From assembly GCA_015059925.1 (NCBI GenBank), contig SUZL01000001.1, forward strand, positions 62,001-126,000: a stretch of DNA of 64,000 bases, in the 5' to 3' direction. The DNA is from Rikenellaceae bacterium. Lineage in GTDB: Bacteria; Bacteroidota; Bacteroidia; Bacteroidales; Rikenellaceae. How positions within the stretch are numbered: position 1 is the first letter of the stretch; each line of letters begins with the position of its first letter. Under the pieces are notes generated by a model. It was not told the DNA's origin, ran no database searches, and saw only the letters and a list, made by a program, of their open reading frames with translations. The position numbers and the translations under genes are program-made. Of the stretch, positions 34,491-42,148 are shown in pieces.

Positions 34491-35528
34491 CTATCTCCCA
34501 ATCGCGAAAGAGTACGGAGCGGCGAAATCTCCTCCCAGATAATACCTCACCTCCATCCTCGATCTGTCAAATATCGCGCTCCACCGCGTACCATCCCGCA
34601 CCACCATCTTAATCATCTTCTCTACCTGCTCGGCACCCATCCTGCCGCTACTGCCTATCGCCTCCGCCATAGAATCATACCTTACAAAAGAGTCCTCCAT
34701 CGCCGCAACATCGCGCGCCCTTGCCCCTGCAAGGTAGTGATTCGTGCACACTGCCGACTCCGTTACAACCATCTCATCATCAATCCATTCCACCACAACA
34801 CTTCGACCATTGCTATCGCTGATTGCCAAGTGGTGCGCACGCCCAATATCCGAGTGCATATCACACCCCTCGAGTAGCCCAATCGCCTCCTCCACATCGG
34901 CCGCACGATCGAGCAACAGTCGTATCGCCGAGGTCGTTGTCAAATCCAATTTTTCTGTCATTTGATTTGTCGTCTGACCATCTCCCACAATCAAATCGGC
35001 CACACACAACCCCTTCTCATTCATTCCATCCAACGGCACATATATTGCGGCCAGAAGCATCATCCGCTCCATCATCGATCGTGGCGCATAGCCCTCTCCG
35101 AAACCTAAAAATTCGATATTCGAGGCCGCCACCGACGCATATCCATCATTCGGTACAGTCCGCATCACAACCATATCCGAATCCCCCTCCCAATCAAAAT
35201 TTCTCACCGTCCAGAATCCTCCGTCTGCCGCCGCCACCGTCGCCGCACTGCACCCGAACTCCGCCGCTACGGGCTGCGCTTTCACAAATCCGTGCGTCAA
35301 AAATTCGGTTATATACCCCGCCATCTCCTCTGCCGACGAAGCACCACCGCGCTCGATGAACTCACTAAAACCATAATCGCCACTATAAGTGAACGTGTAT
35401 AACCCCTCCGCAGGCGACTCAACGCTCTGCGCGGCCGCAAACGAATCTGCAAATGCCGCAGCGAAGTATCCAACGACCACCAACGCCAAGGCCGCCGACA
35501 CAAACAATATCATTTTCGCTATCTTCAT
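34491..35528 (-). CDS. Ntn-type linear amide hydrolase (C45/choloylglycine-hydrolase-like)
   Basis: The 345-residue protein starts with a hydrophobic signal or anchor (MKIAKMILFVSAALALVVVGYF). The segment FGCSAATVAAADGGFWTVRNFDWEG places a Cys ahead of a beta-strand and an N-F-D motif, the arrangement of C45/choloylglycine-type Ntn hydrolases. MNEKGLCVADL, then NHYL fit the family core. The catalytic Cys would become N-terminal after processing if the fold is right. Possible substrates are N-acyl amino acids, ceramides or conjugated bile acids. The longer frame upstream (to 35591) runs into a promoter-like area, so the ATG at 35528 is chosen. Confidence 0.65.
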   Translation of the reverse strand: MKIAKMILFVSAALALVVVGYFAAAFADSFAAAQSVESPAEGLYTFTYSGDYGFSEFIERGGASSAEEMAGYITEFLTHGFVKAQPVAAEFGCSAATVAAADGGFWTVRNFDWEGDSDMVVMRTVPNDGYASVAASNIEFLGFGEGYAPRSMMERMMLLAAIYVPLDGMNEKGLCVADLIVGDGQTTNQMTEKLDLTTTSAIRLLLDRAADVEEAIGLLEGCDMHSDIGRAHHLAISDSNGRSVVVEWIDDEMVVTESAVCTNHYLAGARARDVAAMEDSFVRYDSMAEAIGSSGRMGAEQVEKMIKMVVRDGTRWSAIFDRSRMEVRYYLGGDFAAPYSFAIGR

Positions 35529-35631
35529 CTTCTGCTCGAAATTATCACACCCTAAAGTTATAAAAAATCTGCCCATCACCTCTCGCCGCATATATTTTTT
35601 TTACTTTTTTGCACGGTTTTTGGGCCAAATA

Positions 35632-35662
35632 TTTGCAGATTCAGATTTTTATGCTACCTTTG
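35632..35662 (+). promoter_or_regulatory. tRNA-Asp promoter
   Basis: TTTG (35632-35635) and TACCTTTG (35655-35662), 19 bp apart, 17 bp before the tRNA. Confidence 0.65.
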
Positions 35663-35679
35663 CACTCGCAATCAGCAAT

Positions 35680-35756
35680 GGTGCGTTAGTTCAGCTGGTT
35701 AGAATACGTGCCTGTCACGCACGGGGTCAGGGGTTCGAGTCCCCTACGCACCGCCA
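35680..35756 (+). tRNA. tRNA-Asp (anticodon GTC)
   Basis: The acceptor stem GGTGCGT pairs with ACGCACC; anticodon loop CTGTCAC with GTC at 35714-35716; T-loop GGTTCGAGTCC; discriminator G and an encoded CCA. All arms fold normally. Confidence 0.97.
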
Positions 35757-35770
35757 AAATTAGCAATAGC

Positions 35771-35799
35771 AGACGATTCTTTGGAATCGTCTTTTTTTT
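35771..35799 (+). terminator. tRNA-Asp terminator
   Basis: AGACGATTC / GAATCGTCT 9-bp stem with T8. Confidence 0.85.
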
Positions 35800-35825
35800 G
35801 TATTTACACCCAAGTGAAATAATAA

Positions 35826-35858
35826 ATCCCGAGGTCAGAGACTTCGGGATTTTTTTTA
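35826..35858. terminator. second hairpin, probable end of the CRISPR transcript
   Basis: ATCCCGAGG / CTTCGGGAT stem (one mismatch). T8 follows on the + strand and TTATTATTT on the minus strand. Because the tRNA already has a terminator, this one most likely ends the minus-strand CRISPR array 36 bp away. Confidence 0.6.
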
Positions 35859-35894
35859 TGTGAAACAAAATGAATTTCTAATCTCAATTTATAA

Positions 35895-36062
35895 TAATGT
35901 ATATTGCTTGAAATTCAAGGTAGTTACAACGATAAGGATCATATCATCAACATATCGAGCGTTGGATATTCACTTGAAATTCAAGGTAGTTACAACCAAA
36001 GCCTGTATTGCTTTTTCGGTCGGATTGTTGGATATTCACTTGAAATTCAAGGTAGTTACAAC
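35895..36062 (-). CRISPR. CRISPR array, three 36-nt repeats and two 30-nt spacers
   Basis: Identical repeats lie at 36027-36062 and 35961-35996; a third at 35895-35930 matches only over 24 nt (35907-35930). In minus sense the repeat begins GTTGTAACTACC, contains the palindrome CTTGAATTTCAAG and ends TATCCAAC. Spacers are exactly 30 nt (35997-36026 and 35931-35960) and unrelated to each other. The decayed copy loses its 3' end in minus sense, the usual fate of the leader-distal repeat, so transcription runs leftward from the Cas12f-like gene. Spacer targets cannot be identified here. Confidence 0.93.
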
Positions 36063-36247
36063 CTATGGATTGGAATAAAGTGAATCCCAACGATATATCG
36101 AAAAAATCAAGTGAATTTTTTGAGTGCGCAGAGACTGAAACGACCTACATCGTCGCAGTTTTTGGATTCTGCACCTCAAACTAAGGCGCTCCAACACGCC
36201 CACCCCCGAAGGGGTTTGAAATTCATTTTATTTCAAAGAACTTTTCG
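36063..36247 (-). ncRNA. predicted tracrRNA and array leader
   Basis: The stretch begins at a strong promoter just after the nuclease gene. In minus sense it folds as TTTGAAAT/ATTTCAAA (36215-36237), ACCCC-TTCG-GGGGT (36202-36215), then a long TTTGAG..CTCAAA stem enclosing ACTG/CAGT and CGAC/GTCG hairpins (36120-36180). Two anti-repeats follow: ATTCACTTGA (36107-36116) and GTTGGGATTCACTTT (36077-36091). Both are complementary to the 3' half of the repeat, the second over 13 of 15 positions. This order, hairpins then anti-repeats, resembles Cas12f tracrRNAs. The 3' end may be set by processing. Confidence 0.75.
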
Positions 36248-36251
36248 CTTA

Positions 36252-36281
36252 CAAATATAATCTATTTTTTCTTACGATCAA
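36252..36281 (-). promoter_or_regulatory. promoter of the tracrRNA/CRISPR array
   Basis: -7 box TATATTTG (36252-36259) and TTG (36279-36281), exactly 19 bp apart in minus sense. The -33 box lies inside the end of the nuclease gene. Confidence 0.7.
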
Positions 36282-37716
36282 CGATTTTATCGCTCAGAGC
36301 GATATTTCGTGCAGCATTCCAATCGGCATTTATGCCTTGATAGGTGCCGTCGCTGAGTTTTTTGCCCTTACCTTTTTCGCAATCGGGATTCTTGCAGACA
36401 AAGGTAGATTGGTTTAGGCGCTGTCCTTTCTCGTAGTGGCCACAGAAACTACACGTCTGGCTGGTGTGATAGGGATCGACATAACGGACTTCGATACCTG
36501 CGGCGTTGGCTTTGTATTCGATCATTGTCTGCAACTCATAGAACGACCAATAGCGCAGGATGAATTTGAAGTTGCTATCGACCTCGTCGTTTTTATCACG
36601 ACCGAAGCCTGTCAGTCGCTCCATCTGTATTGCGCCCGCATTATTTTTCAATGCATACTCGATGATACTCTTGCTGAAGATATGATTCTGCAGATGCACC
36701 CAATTACGCTCCTTGCCCTCCAAGCGTTCGAGTGCTTGAAGTTTTTGTGCGCGACCGTGACCGCCGTTGGTGGATTGGCGTAGATTGCGTTGCAACTCGC
36801 GTTTTTGCGCCGACATTCGCATACGGACTTTGAGGAATTGCTCGCGCGAGCCGATACCCATACCGCCATAATCGTTGTCGTTGAGCGCCGCGTAGAGAGG
36901 GATATTTATACCCAAATCGACACCGACAATACGGTCGGGGTTGAGATTGTGGTTCTTCTTCGGGATTTTAACAACAAGCGACAAAAATATCTTCTTGTTT
37001 TTTGCTTGTTGTAAAGAGGAATCACACGCTTTATATTCACCATTAAATACTCGTTTTACGATTTCTCTGTTATTGCTCGAATCTTTTCCAAAATGCAAAT
37101 CCCACTCTAATCCGCGTGGGAAAAGCACATATGGGCTACCATCTTCTCTTTCTCTTAATGCAATTTTGCCAGAACCATTTGCCATTAAGAAAGGAACAGG
37201 AATCCCCTTTTTATAATTTGGCACTGTTCTTTTTCCGATTGACACATCAAAACGAGAACTATTATACGTTTTTGATATTTGATCGTTCAAACTATTAATA
37301 ATTGAATAGGGGATATTAGGAAAAGTCTCGACAGCTATTCGTCTAATAGCAGTCTTTTCACTACCCTTTTCATCCTCACTACCGCCTTTCAAAAATATCT
37401 TTTGTTGTCTCTTAAATTCTGCATCAAGAGCCTTCTTTCGATTTTCAAGAGCCTTGATTTCCTTTGCATCTGTTGTTTTTGAAATAAGATCTAATAAATC
37501 TCTATATTCATTAGATTGCACACGCAATCTATCAACAAATGCATCGTTGAAGAACAAATGTGATGATATAAAATTTGCTACTTTATAGAGATTGTTATTA
37601 ATCTCATTCCAAATTTGGAACTCGTTTTTGTAGCGCTGAACGGCATCTTCATCCTCGCCGTGGCGATGAAGATGCACCTCGATTTTGCGGGTAATACAAG
37701 TGTATTCTGTTGCCAT
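36262..37716 (-). CDS. compact Cas12f-like type V CRISPR nuclease
   Basis: The 484-residue protein has an N-terminal helical/WED-like part (1-250) and a RuvC nuclease split as in TnpB/Cas12: RuvC-I IVGVDLGINIP (Asp267), a bridging helical segment with GGHGRAQKLQALERLEGKE, RuvC-II AIQMERL (Glu366) and RuvC-III GINADWNAARNIA (Asp465). A zinc finger CSFCGHY...CKNPDC (Cys422, 425, 441, 446) sits between RuvC-II and III. All catalytic residues are present. Size and motif spacing fit Cas12f/Cas14 or a V-U relative. It is followed by a tracrRNA-like stretch and array on the same strand. No cas1/cas2. The 5' half of the gene looks more AT-rich than the 3' half. Confidence 0.88.
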   Translation of the reverse strand: MATEYTCITRKIEVHLHRHGEDEDAVQRYKNEFQIWNEINNNLYKVANFISSHLFFNDAFVDRLRVQSNEYRDLLDLISKTTDAKEIKALENRKKALDAEFKRQQKIFLKGGSEDEKGSEKTAIRRIAVETFPNIPYSIINSLNDQISKTYNSSRFDVSIGKRTVPNYKKGIPVPFLMANGSGKIALREREDGSPYVLFPRGLEWDLHFGKDSSNNREIVKRVFNGEYKACDSSLQQAKNKKIFLSLVVKIPKKNHNLNPDRIVGVDLGINIPLYAALNDNDYGGMGIGSREQFLKVRMRMSAQKRELQRNLRQSTNGGHGRAQKLQALERLEGKERNWVHLQNHIFSKSIIEYALKNNAGAIQMERLTGFGRDKNDEVDSNFKFILRYWSFYELQTMIEYKANAAGIEVRYVDPYHTSQTCSFCGHYEKGQRLNQSTFVCKNPDCEKGKGKKLSDGTYQGINADWNAARNIALSDKIVDRKKK

Positions 37717-37732
37717 AACCTCTGCTTTTATA

Positions 37733-37740
37733 CAAAGATA
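37733..37740 (-). promoter_or_regulatory. -7 box of the Cas12f-like gene
   Basis: TATCTTTG in minus sense, 16 bp before the ATG. A TTTG lies only 15 bp upstream, closer than usual. Confidence 0.5.
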
Positions 37741-37761
37741 ATGATTTTGACACTACAAATG

Positions 37762-37796
37762 AAAAAGGTTGCCAAATATTTTCGGCAACCTTTTTA
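37762..37796 (-). terminator. terminator of the porin-potABCD operon
   Basis: AAAAAGGTTGCC / GGCAACCTTTTT stem around a 9-nt loop, T5. Confidence 0.85.
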
Positions 37797-37798
37797 TC

Positions 37799-39112
37799 TT
37801 ACCAGCGGCGGGTGCGGCGGCGGCGTTGTTTGATCTTGCGGATGATGCCCGCAACGAGCAGGGCAACGATAGAGATCAGGATGACGACAACCATCCAGTT
37901 GTTCAGATTGTCGCCCTTAACCCTCGACCACATAGCCAGCAAGGCCTCCGTGCGCGGGCCGCTATCGTGCATCATAGCACAACGCTCGACAACCGAACGG
38001 TCGGGATAGAGCACAGGATCAATCACCACGCTATCGGCCTCCGCACCAAAGAAGTAGCTCAAATCCATAGCCTCCTCATAGCCCGACTCGACGGCCGACT
38101 CCGACATATACTCCATAACCTCGGGCGTACCGATAACGCTCACATAGCCGATCTCCTCCATATTGCGGATGGCATTCTCGGGCTTACACATAAAGTTGAT
38201 GAAGTAGGCCGCAGCCTTCGTATTCTTGGCGTACTTGGGGATAACCCAGCCGTCGAACCACACGATACTACCCTCCTTGGGCACCGTGTAATCGAGCTCG
38301 ACACCCACGTCGGCAGCCTCCTCCATAGCCCAAACGGCATCGCCGCTCCACGTCAGGTTCAGGATGGCCTTCTCCTTGGTCATCATCTCCTTACCGAAGT
38401 CAGCCTCCCAGCCTGCGACGTTGGGTTTGGTGCGCTTCAGAAGCTCCTCAACAACGGCAATAGACTCGTCCGACGAGTCGTGCATCAGCTCATCAATCGT
38501 AACCTCGCCCGAGGCGATACGATCCTGATTGGCGTAGATCAACAGCGGGCTATATACATCGCGGAAGGCATCCTTCACGAAGAGCTTACCCTTGAACTTG
38601 GGATCCCACAGCGCACTCCAGCTATCGACCTCATCCTCCGTAACATAGCGCGTGTTATAGAGGAAACCCGTCGTTCCCCACATATAACCTACGGCGTAGT
38701 CGTTGGGATCCTTGCCACTGCCGTCGATCTTGCTAAAGACCTCTTTAATATAAGGTGCTACGTTGCCCAGATAGTTGGGCGTAGAGCCGAAATCCTTATT
38801 GATGGGCAGCAACAGGTCGTTCTTGAGCATACGCTCGATGATGTACTCCGAGGGGCAGGCCACATCGAAATCCTCCTTGCCGCGCTCGATCTTGGCGAGC
38901 ATAATCTCGTTGATATCGAAAAGCTGATAGACAACCTCAACCTCCTCGCCCGTCTGCTCATAATACCACTCCTCGAATTCCGAGAGCAGCGACTCGTCGA
39001 TGTAGTCGGCCCAATTATAGACCTTCAGAATCGACTGGCGAGCATCGTTGCCCGAGCAGCCGACCGCGAGCATCAGGGCCAAAGCCATTATAATATATGA
39101 TATGCGCTTCAT
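37799..39112 (-). CDS. potD: spermidine/putrescine-binding protein with C-terminal membrane anchor
   Basis: The 437-residue solute-binding lipoprotein has lipobox LAVGC and the PotD opening LKVYNWADYIDESLLSEFE. Middle motifs such as AVGYMWGTTGFLYN and AILNLTWSGDAVWAMEEA match polyamine-binding proteins. It is some 80 residues longer than usual because a hydrophobic helix (about 398-420, NWMVVVILISIVALLVAGII) and a very basic tail follow the binding domain. The start at 39112 (MKRISYIIM) is preferred because it restores the lipoprotein signal; the longer frame overlaps potC. It begins 1 bp after the potC stop. Confidence 0.9.
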   Translation of the reverse strand: MKRISYIIMALALMLAVGCSGNDARQSILKVYNWADYIDESLLSEFEEWYYEQTGEEVEVVYQLFDINEIMLAKIERGKEDFDVACPSEYIIERMLKNDLLLPINKDFGSTPNYLGNVAPYIKEVFSKIDGSGKDPNDYAVGYMWGTTGFLYNTRYVTEDEVDSWSALWDPKFKGKLFVKDAFRDVYSPLLIYANQDRIASGEVTIDELMHDSSDESIAVVEELLKRTKPNVAGWEADFGKEMMTKEKAILNLTWSGDAVWAMEEAADVGVELDYTVPKEGSIVWFDGWVIPKYAKNTKAAAYFINFMCKPENAIRNMEEIGYVSVIGTPEVMEYMSESAVESGYEEAMDLSYFFGAEADSVVIDPVLYPDRSVVERCAMMHDSGPRTEALLAMWSRVKGDNLNNWMVVVILISIVALLVAGIIRKIKQRRRRTRRW

Positions 39113-39113
39113 C

Positions 39114-39911
39114 TTATGCCTCCTTCTTTTTGTTTGCACGGTAAGAACGGATGTTGATCACGATAAGCAACAACAGTACCGTCATAAATATAATCGTCGA
39201 GAGGGGACGCAACTCGGGCGTCAGACCACCCTTGCGGGCATCGGCGTAGATATAGGTCGAGAGCGTCTCCAGACCGCCCGTACCGATGGTGAAGATGGTA
39301 ACGGCGAAGTCGTCGATCGAGAGCGTAAACGAGAGGATGAATCCCGAAATCATACCCGGCTTAATCTCCGGAATGACCACCTTACGCAGCGCCTGAAATG
39401 GCGTAGCACCCAGATCGAGAGCAGCCTCGTAGATATTGGAATTCATCTGTTGCAGACGCGGAATGACACACAGCACAACGTACGGCGTACAGAAGGTAAC
39501 GTGCGCCAGAATAACCGTTGCGTAGCCCTGCGTAACGCCCAGACTGACGAACAGCAAAAAGAGCGATATACCCGTAATGATGTCGGGGTTGAGCATCGGC
39601 ACGTTATTCAGCGCGTTGAGTATCATCTTCTTACGGCCATACAGATGATGAATACCGATAGCCGCCAGACTACCCAGCACGGTAGAGATTGCCGCGGCAG
39701 CCAGAGCGATAATCAGAGTATTCTCGATAGCGCTCAATAGCGAATGGTGCACACCGCCCGTAAAGAGCGACGTATAGAGTTTGGTCGAGAAACCCGTCCA
39801 GTTACCCAGCACCTTAGCCTCCGTGAAAGAGAAGATGGCGATAATGAGAATGGGGGCATAGAGCATCGCCAACAGCAGCCACAAATAGGCTTGAGCAAAA
39901 AATCGCTTCAT
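39114..39911 (-). CDS. potC: spermidine/putrescine ABC transporter permease
   Basis: The 265-residue inner-membrane permease has six predicted helices and the EAA-type loop YEAALDLGATPFQALRKVVIPEIKPG that contacts the ATPase. The segment GFILSFTLSIDDFAVTIFT is characteristic of PotC. With PotB it forms the membrane channel. Its ATG overlaps the last base of the potB stop, and its own stop is 1 bp before potD, so translation is coupled. Confidence 0.93.
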   Translation of the reverse strand: MKRFFAQAYLWLLLAMLYAPILIIAIFSFTEAKVLGNWTGFSTKLYTSLFTGGVHHSLLSAIENTLIIALAAAAISTVLGSLAAIGIHHLYGRKKMILNALNNVPMLNPDIITGISLFLLFVSLGVTQGYATVILAHVTFCTPYVVLCVIPRLQQMNSNIYEAALDLGATPFQALRKVVIPEIKPGMISGFILSFTLSIDDFAVTIFTIGTGGLETLSTYIYADARKGGLTPELRPLSTIIFMTVLLLLIVINIRSYRANKKKEA

Positions 39912-40708
39912 CAGATCAATCCTCCCTCATTAGAGGCACGATCCTCGTCGGCATCGCTGAAGAGCTCCGTAGCGAAGATGATGACGAGCATAATCAGCGA
40001 CAAGGCCGCGCCATAGTTCCACATTCCGTTATTGATATTCTCCTGAATCGTTGTTCCGAACAGTTTGATGTTGTTCATCGTCAGCAGCTCGGCGATGGCG
40101 AAGGTCGAGATTGTAGGCATAAAGACCATCATCACACCACTCATAACGCCCGGTATCGAGAGCGGGAAGACCACCTTGCGGAAGACCGTCACGGGGTTGG
40201 CTCCCAGATCCTGCGCCGCCTCGATATAGCTGTGATCCATCTTCTGCATCACGTTATAGATCGGATAGATCATAAAGGGCAGGAAGTTATAGACCATACC
40301 GAAGATCAACGCTCCCTCGCCCAGCGGCAGGCGCATAAAGTCGAACAGCGCCACTGTAGCCAGCGTGCGCACCAAGATATTGATCCACATCGGCAGGATA
40401 AAGAGCACCACCATAACCTTCGAGCGGCAGAGCTCGGCATTGCTCAGGATGTAGGCCGCAGGATAACCCAGCAGGATGCACAACACCGTTGTAACGATCG
40501 CCACACCAATCGAATAGACAAACGTATTGGCCGCCTCGGGACTTGAGATGAACTTCGAGAAGTTCTCCAGCGTGAAGTTACCATCGGCATCCTGAAAAGC
40601 ATACAGGAAGATCAGCACCAGCGGCACAACCACGAAGATGAAGAGGAATATCGCATAGGGGATACTCCACATTCTTCGCTTCATAAAAATTCTTGACAAC
40701 CACTTCAT
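39911..40708 (-). CDS. potB: spermidine/putrescine ABC transporter permease
   Basis: The 265-residue permease has six helices and the EAA loop YIEAAQDLGANPVTVFRKVVFPLSIPG. The region MVFMPTISTFAIAELLTMNN is typical of PotB. It pairs with PotC to form the transmembrane path for polyamines. It lies 11 bp after potA and overlaps potC by one base. Confidence 0.93.
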   Translation of the reverse strand: MKWLSRIFMKRRMWSIPYAIFLFIFVVVPLVLIFLYAFQDADGNFTLENFSKFISSPEAANTFVYSIGVAIVTTVLCILLGYPAAYILSNAELCRSKVMVVLFILPMWINILVRTLATVALFDFMRLPLGEGALIFGMVYNFLPFMIYPIYNVMQKMDHSYIEAAQDLGANPVTVFRKVVFPLSIPGVMSGVMMVFMPTISTFAIAELLTMNNIKLFGTTIQENINNGMWNYGAALSLIMLVIIFATELFSDADEDRASNEGGLI

Positions 40709-40719
40709 ACTCCTCGCAT

Positions 40720-42111
40720 TTACTCGGCATTAACACGCTCAATAGTCATATCCTCGGCCAGAATCTTCACACCGACAATATCGCGGTCGTCCCACACATC
40801 GTGCGTATCGACGTAGATGTTATCGCCGTCGAACGTGCGAACGGTCAGGTGGTAGTGGTCGCCCTTATAGAGGATGAATCTTACATCGCCCACGATCATA
40901 CCATCCTCCTTATTATCCATCAGATCGATCTTATCGAACGGCACCTTCACGCAGACCTTATCGCCTGCCGCCAACCCCGCCTGCTCGTTGCAGACAAAAT
41001 GGGTGCCGAGCATCTCGACGTGCGTCGAGTCGATCATCACTCCCTCGAAACAGTTCTCCGTACGCTCCTTCTGCATAACGTGGATATCCGACGGCTTGAC
41101 GATCATACTCACCTGCTGGCCCACCTCGAAGGCGTTGTAGTCCTGAATCATTATCTCGTAGCCGTTGGGTGTAGTTACGATCATCTCGTAGTGGACACCC
41201 TTGAAGATGCACGACTGCACCACGCCGTCGAACATACCCGAACCCGTCTTGGGCATAATATATACGTCCTCGGGACGAATCACCACGTCCACCGGAGCAT
41301 TAGGCTCGAAGCCGCCATCGACACACTCGAACTCGCGGTCCATAAAGCGCACCAGATGATCCTGCAACATCACGCCGTTGAGGATATTACTCTCGCCGAT
41401 AAAGTCGGCCACGAACGAGTTGGCAGGCTCGTTATAGATGTCGGTCGGAGTGCCAATCTGCTGCACGCGGCCCTCGCTCATCACGACGATCGTGTCGCTC
41501 AGCGTGAGCGCCTCCTCCTGATCGTGAGTTACATATACGAAGGTGATACCCAGCGACTTGTGCATATCCTTGAGCTCCATCTGCATATCCTTACGCATCT
41601 TCAGATCGAGTGCCGCCAGAGGCTCGTCCAGCAGCAACACCTGCGGACGGTTGATGATGGCTCGTGCGATAGCCACACGCTGCTGCTGACCTCCCGAGAG
41701 AGAGTTCACATCGCGCCACTCGTAGTCGGTCATACCCACCATCTTCAGCGCACGGCGAACGCGCATCTCGATCTCGTCCTCCTTGACCTTCTTGAGCTTC
41801 AGACCGAAGGCGATATTATCATACACGTTGAGGTGCGGGAAGAGCGCATAACGCTGAAAAACGGTATTTACGGGACGCTCGTGGGGAGGCACCGACGTAA
41901 CATCGACTCCGTCGATCTTGACCGTACCCACATCGGCCGAACCGAAGCCCGCCAAAATACGCAGAAGCGTGGTCTTACCACAACCCGAAGGACCGAGAAT
42001 AGTTACAAATTCGCCCTTCTTAACATACAAACTAACATCATCCAATACTTTCTTATCACCAAAGGCCTTTGAGATATTGCTAAACTCGATGATGAAATTT
42101 GAATCTTTCAT
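40720..42111 (-). CDS. potA: spermidine/putrescine ABC transporter ATPase
   Basis: The 463-residue ABC ATPase carries Walker [13 protein letters not shown]-loop [10 protein letters not shown], signature SLSGGQQQR, Walker [12 protein letters not shown] and switch VTHDQEEA. After the ATPase domain come the TOBE regulatory parts. The protein is about 90 residues longer than E. coli PotA because a second beta-rich TOBE-like segment (about residues 365-460) follows the first (about 275-345). It energises PotB/PotC import. It starts 37 bp after the porin gene stop, so the porin probably shares its transcript. Confidence 0.93.
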   Translation of the reverse strand: MKDSNFIIEFSNISKAFGDKKVLDDVSLYVKKGEFVTILGPSGCGKTTLLRILAGFGSADVGTVKIDGVDVTSVPPHERPVNTVFQRYALFPHLNVYDNIAFGLKLKKVKEDEIEMRVRRALKMVGMTDYEWRDVNSLSGGQQQRVAIARAIINRPQVLLLDEPLAALDLKMRKDMQMELKDMHKSLGITFVYVTHDQEEALTLSDTIVVMSEGRVQQIGTPTDIYNEPANSFVADFIGESNILNGVMLQDHLVRFMDREFECVDGGFEPNAPVDVVIRPEDVYIMPKTGSGMFDGVVQSCIFKGVHYEMIVTTPNGYEIMIQDYNAFEVGQQVSMIVKPSDIHVMQKERTENCFEGVMIDSTHVEMLGTHFVCNEQAGLAAGDKVCVKVPFDKIDLMDNKEDGMIVGDVRFILYKGDHYHLTVRTFDGDNIYVDTHDVWDDRDIVGVKILAEDMTIERVNAE

Positions 42112-42148
42112 TTCTCTAAAAATAATTCGGGATTAATTAAAACTATGG

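Noticed and set aside
36262..37716. Reading the nuclease as a plain IS605 TnpB with an omega-RNA
   Set aside because: There is no TnpA or IS-end structure, and regularly spaced 36-nt repeats with unique 30-nt spacers and an anti-repeat stretch follow it. A CRISPR effector explains all of these.
35680..37800. Integration of the CRISPR locus at the tRNA-Asp gene with flanking att repeats
   Set aside because: No copy of the tRNA 3' end was found at the far side (37717-37800) and no integrase gene is present.
37769..42072. Long plus-strand ORFs opposite potD and potA
   Set aside because: They mirror the codon bias of the real genes, have no family motifs, and the minus-strand genes are unambiguous.
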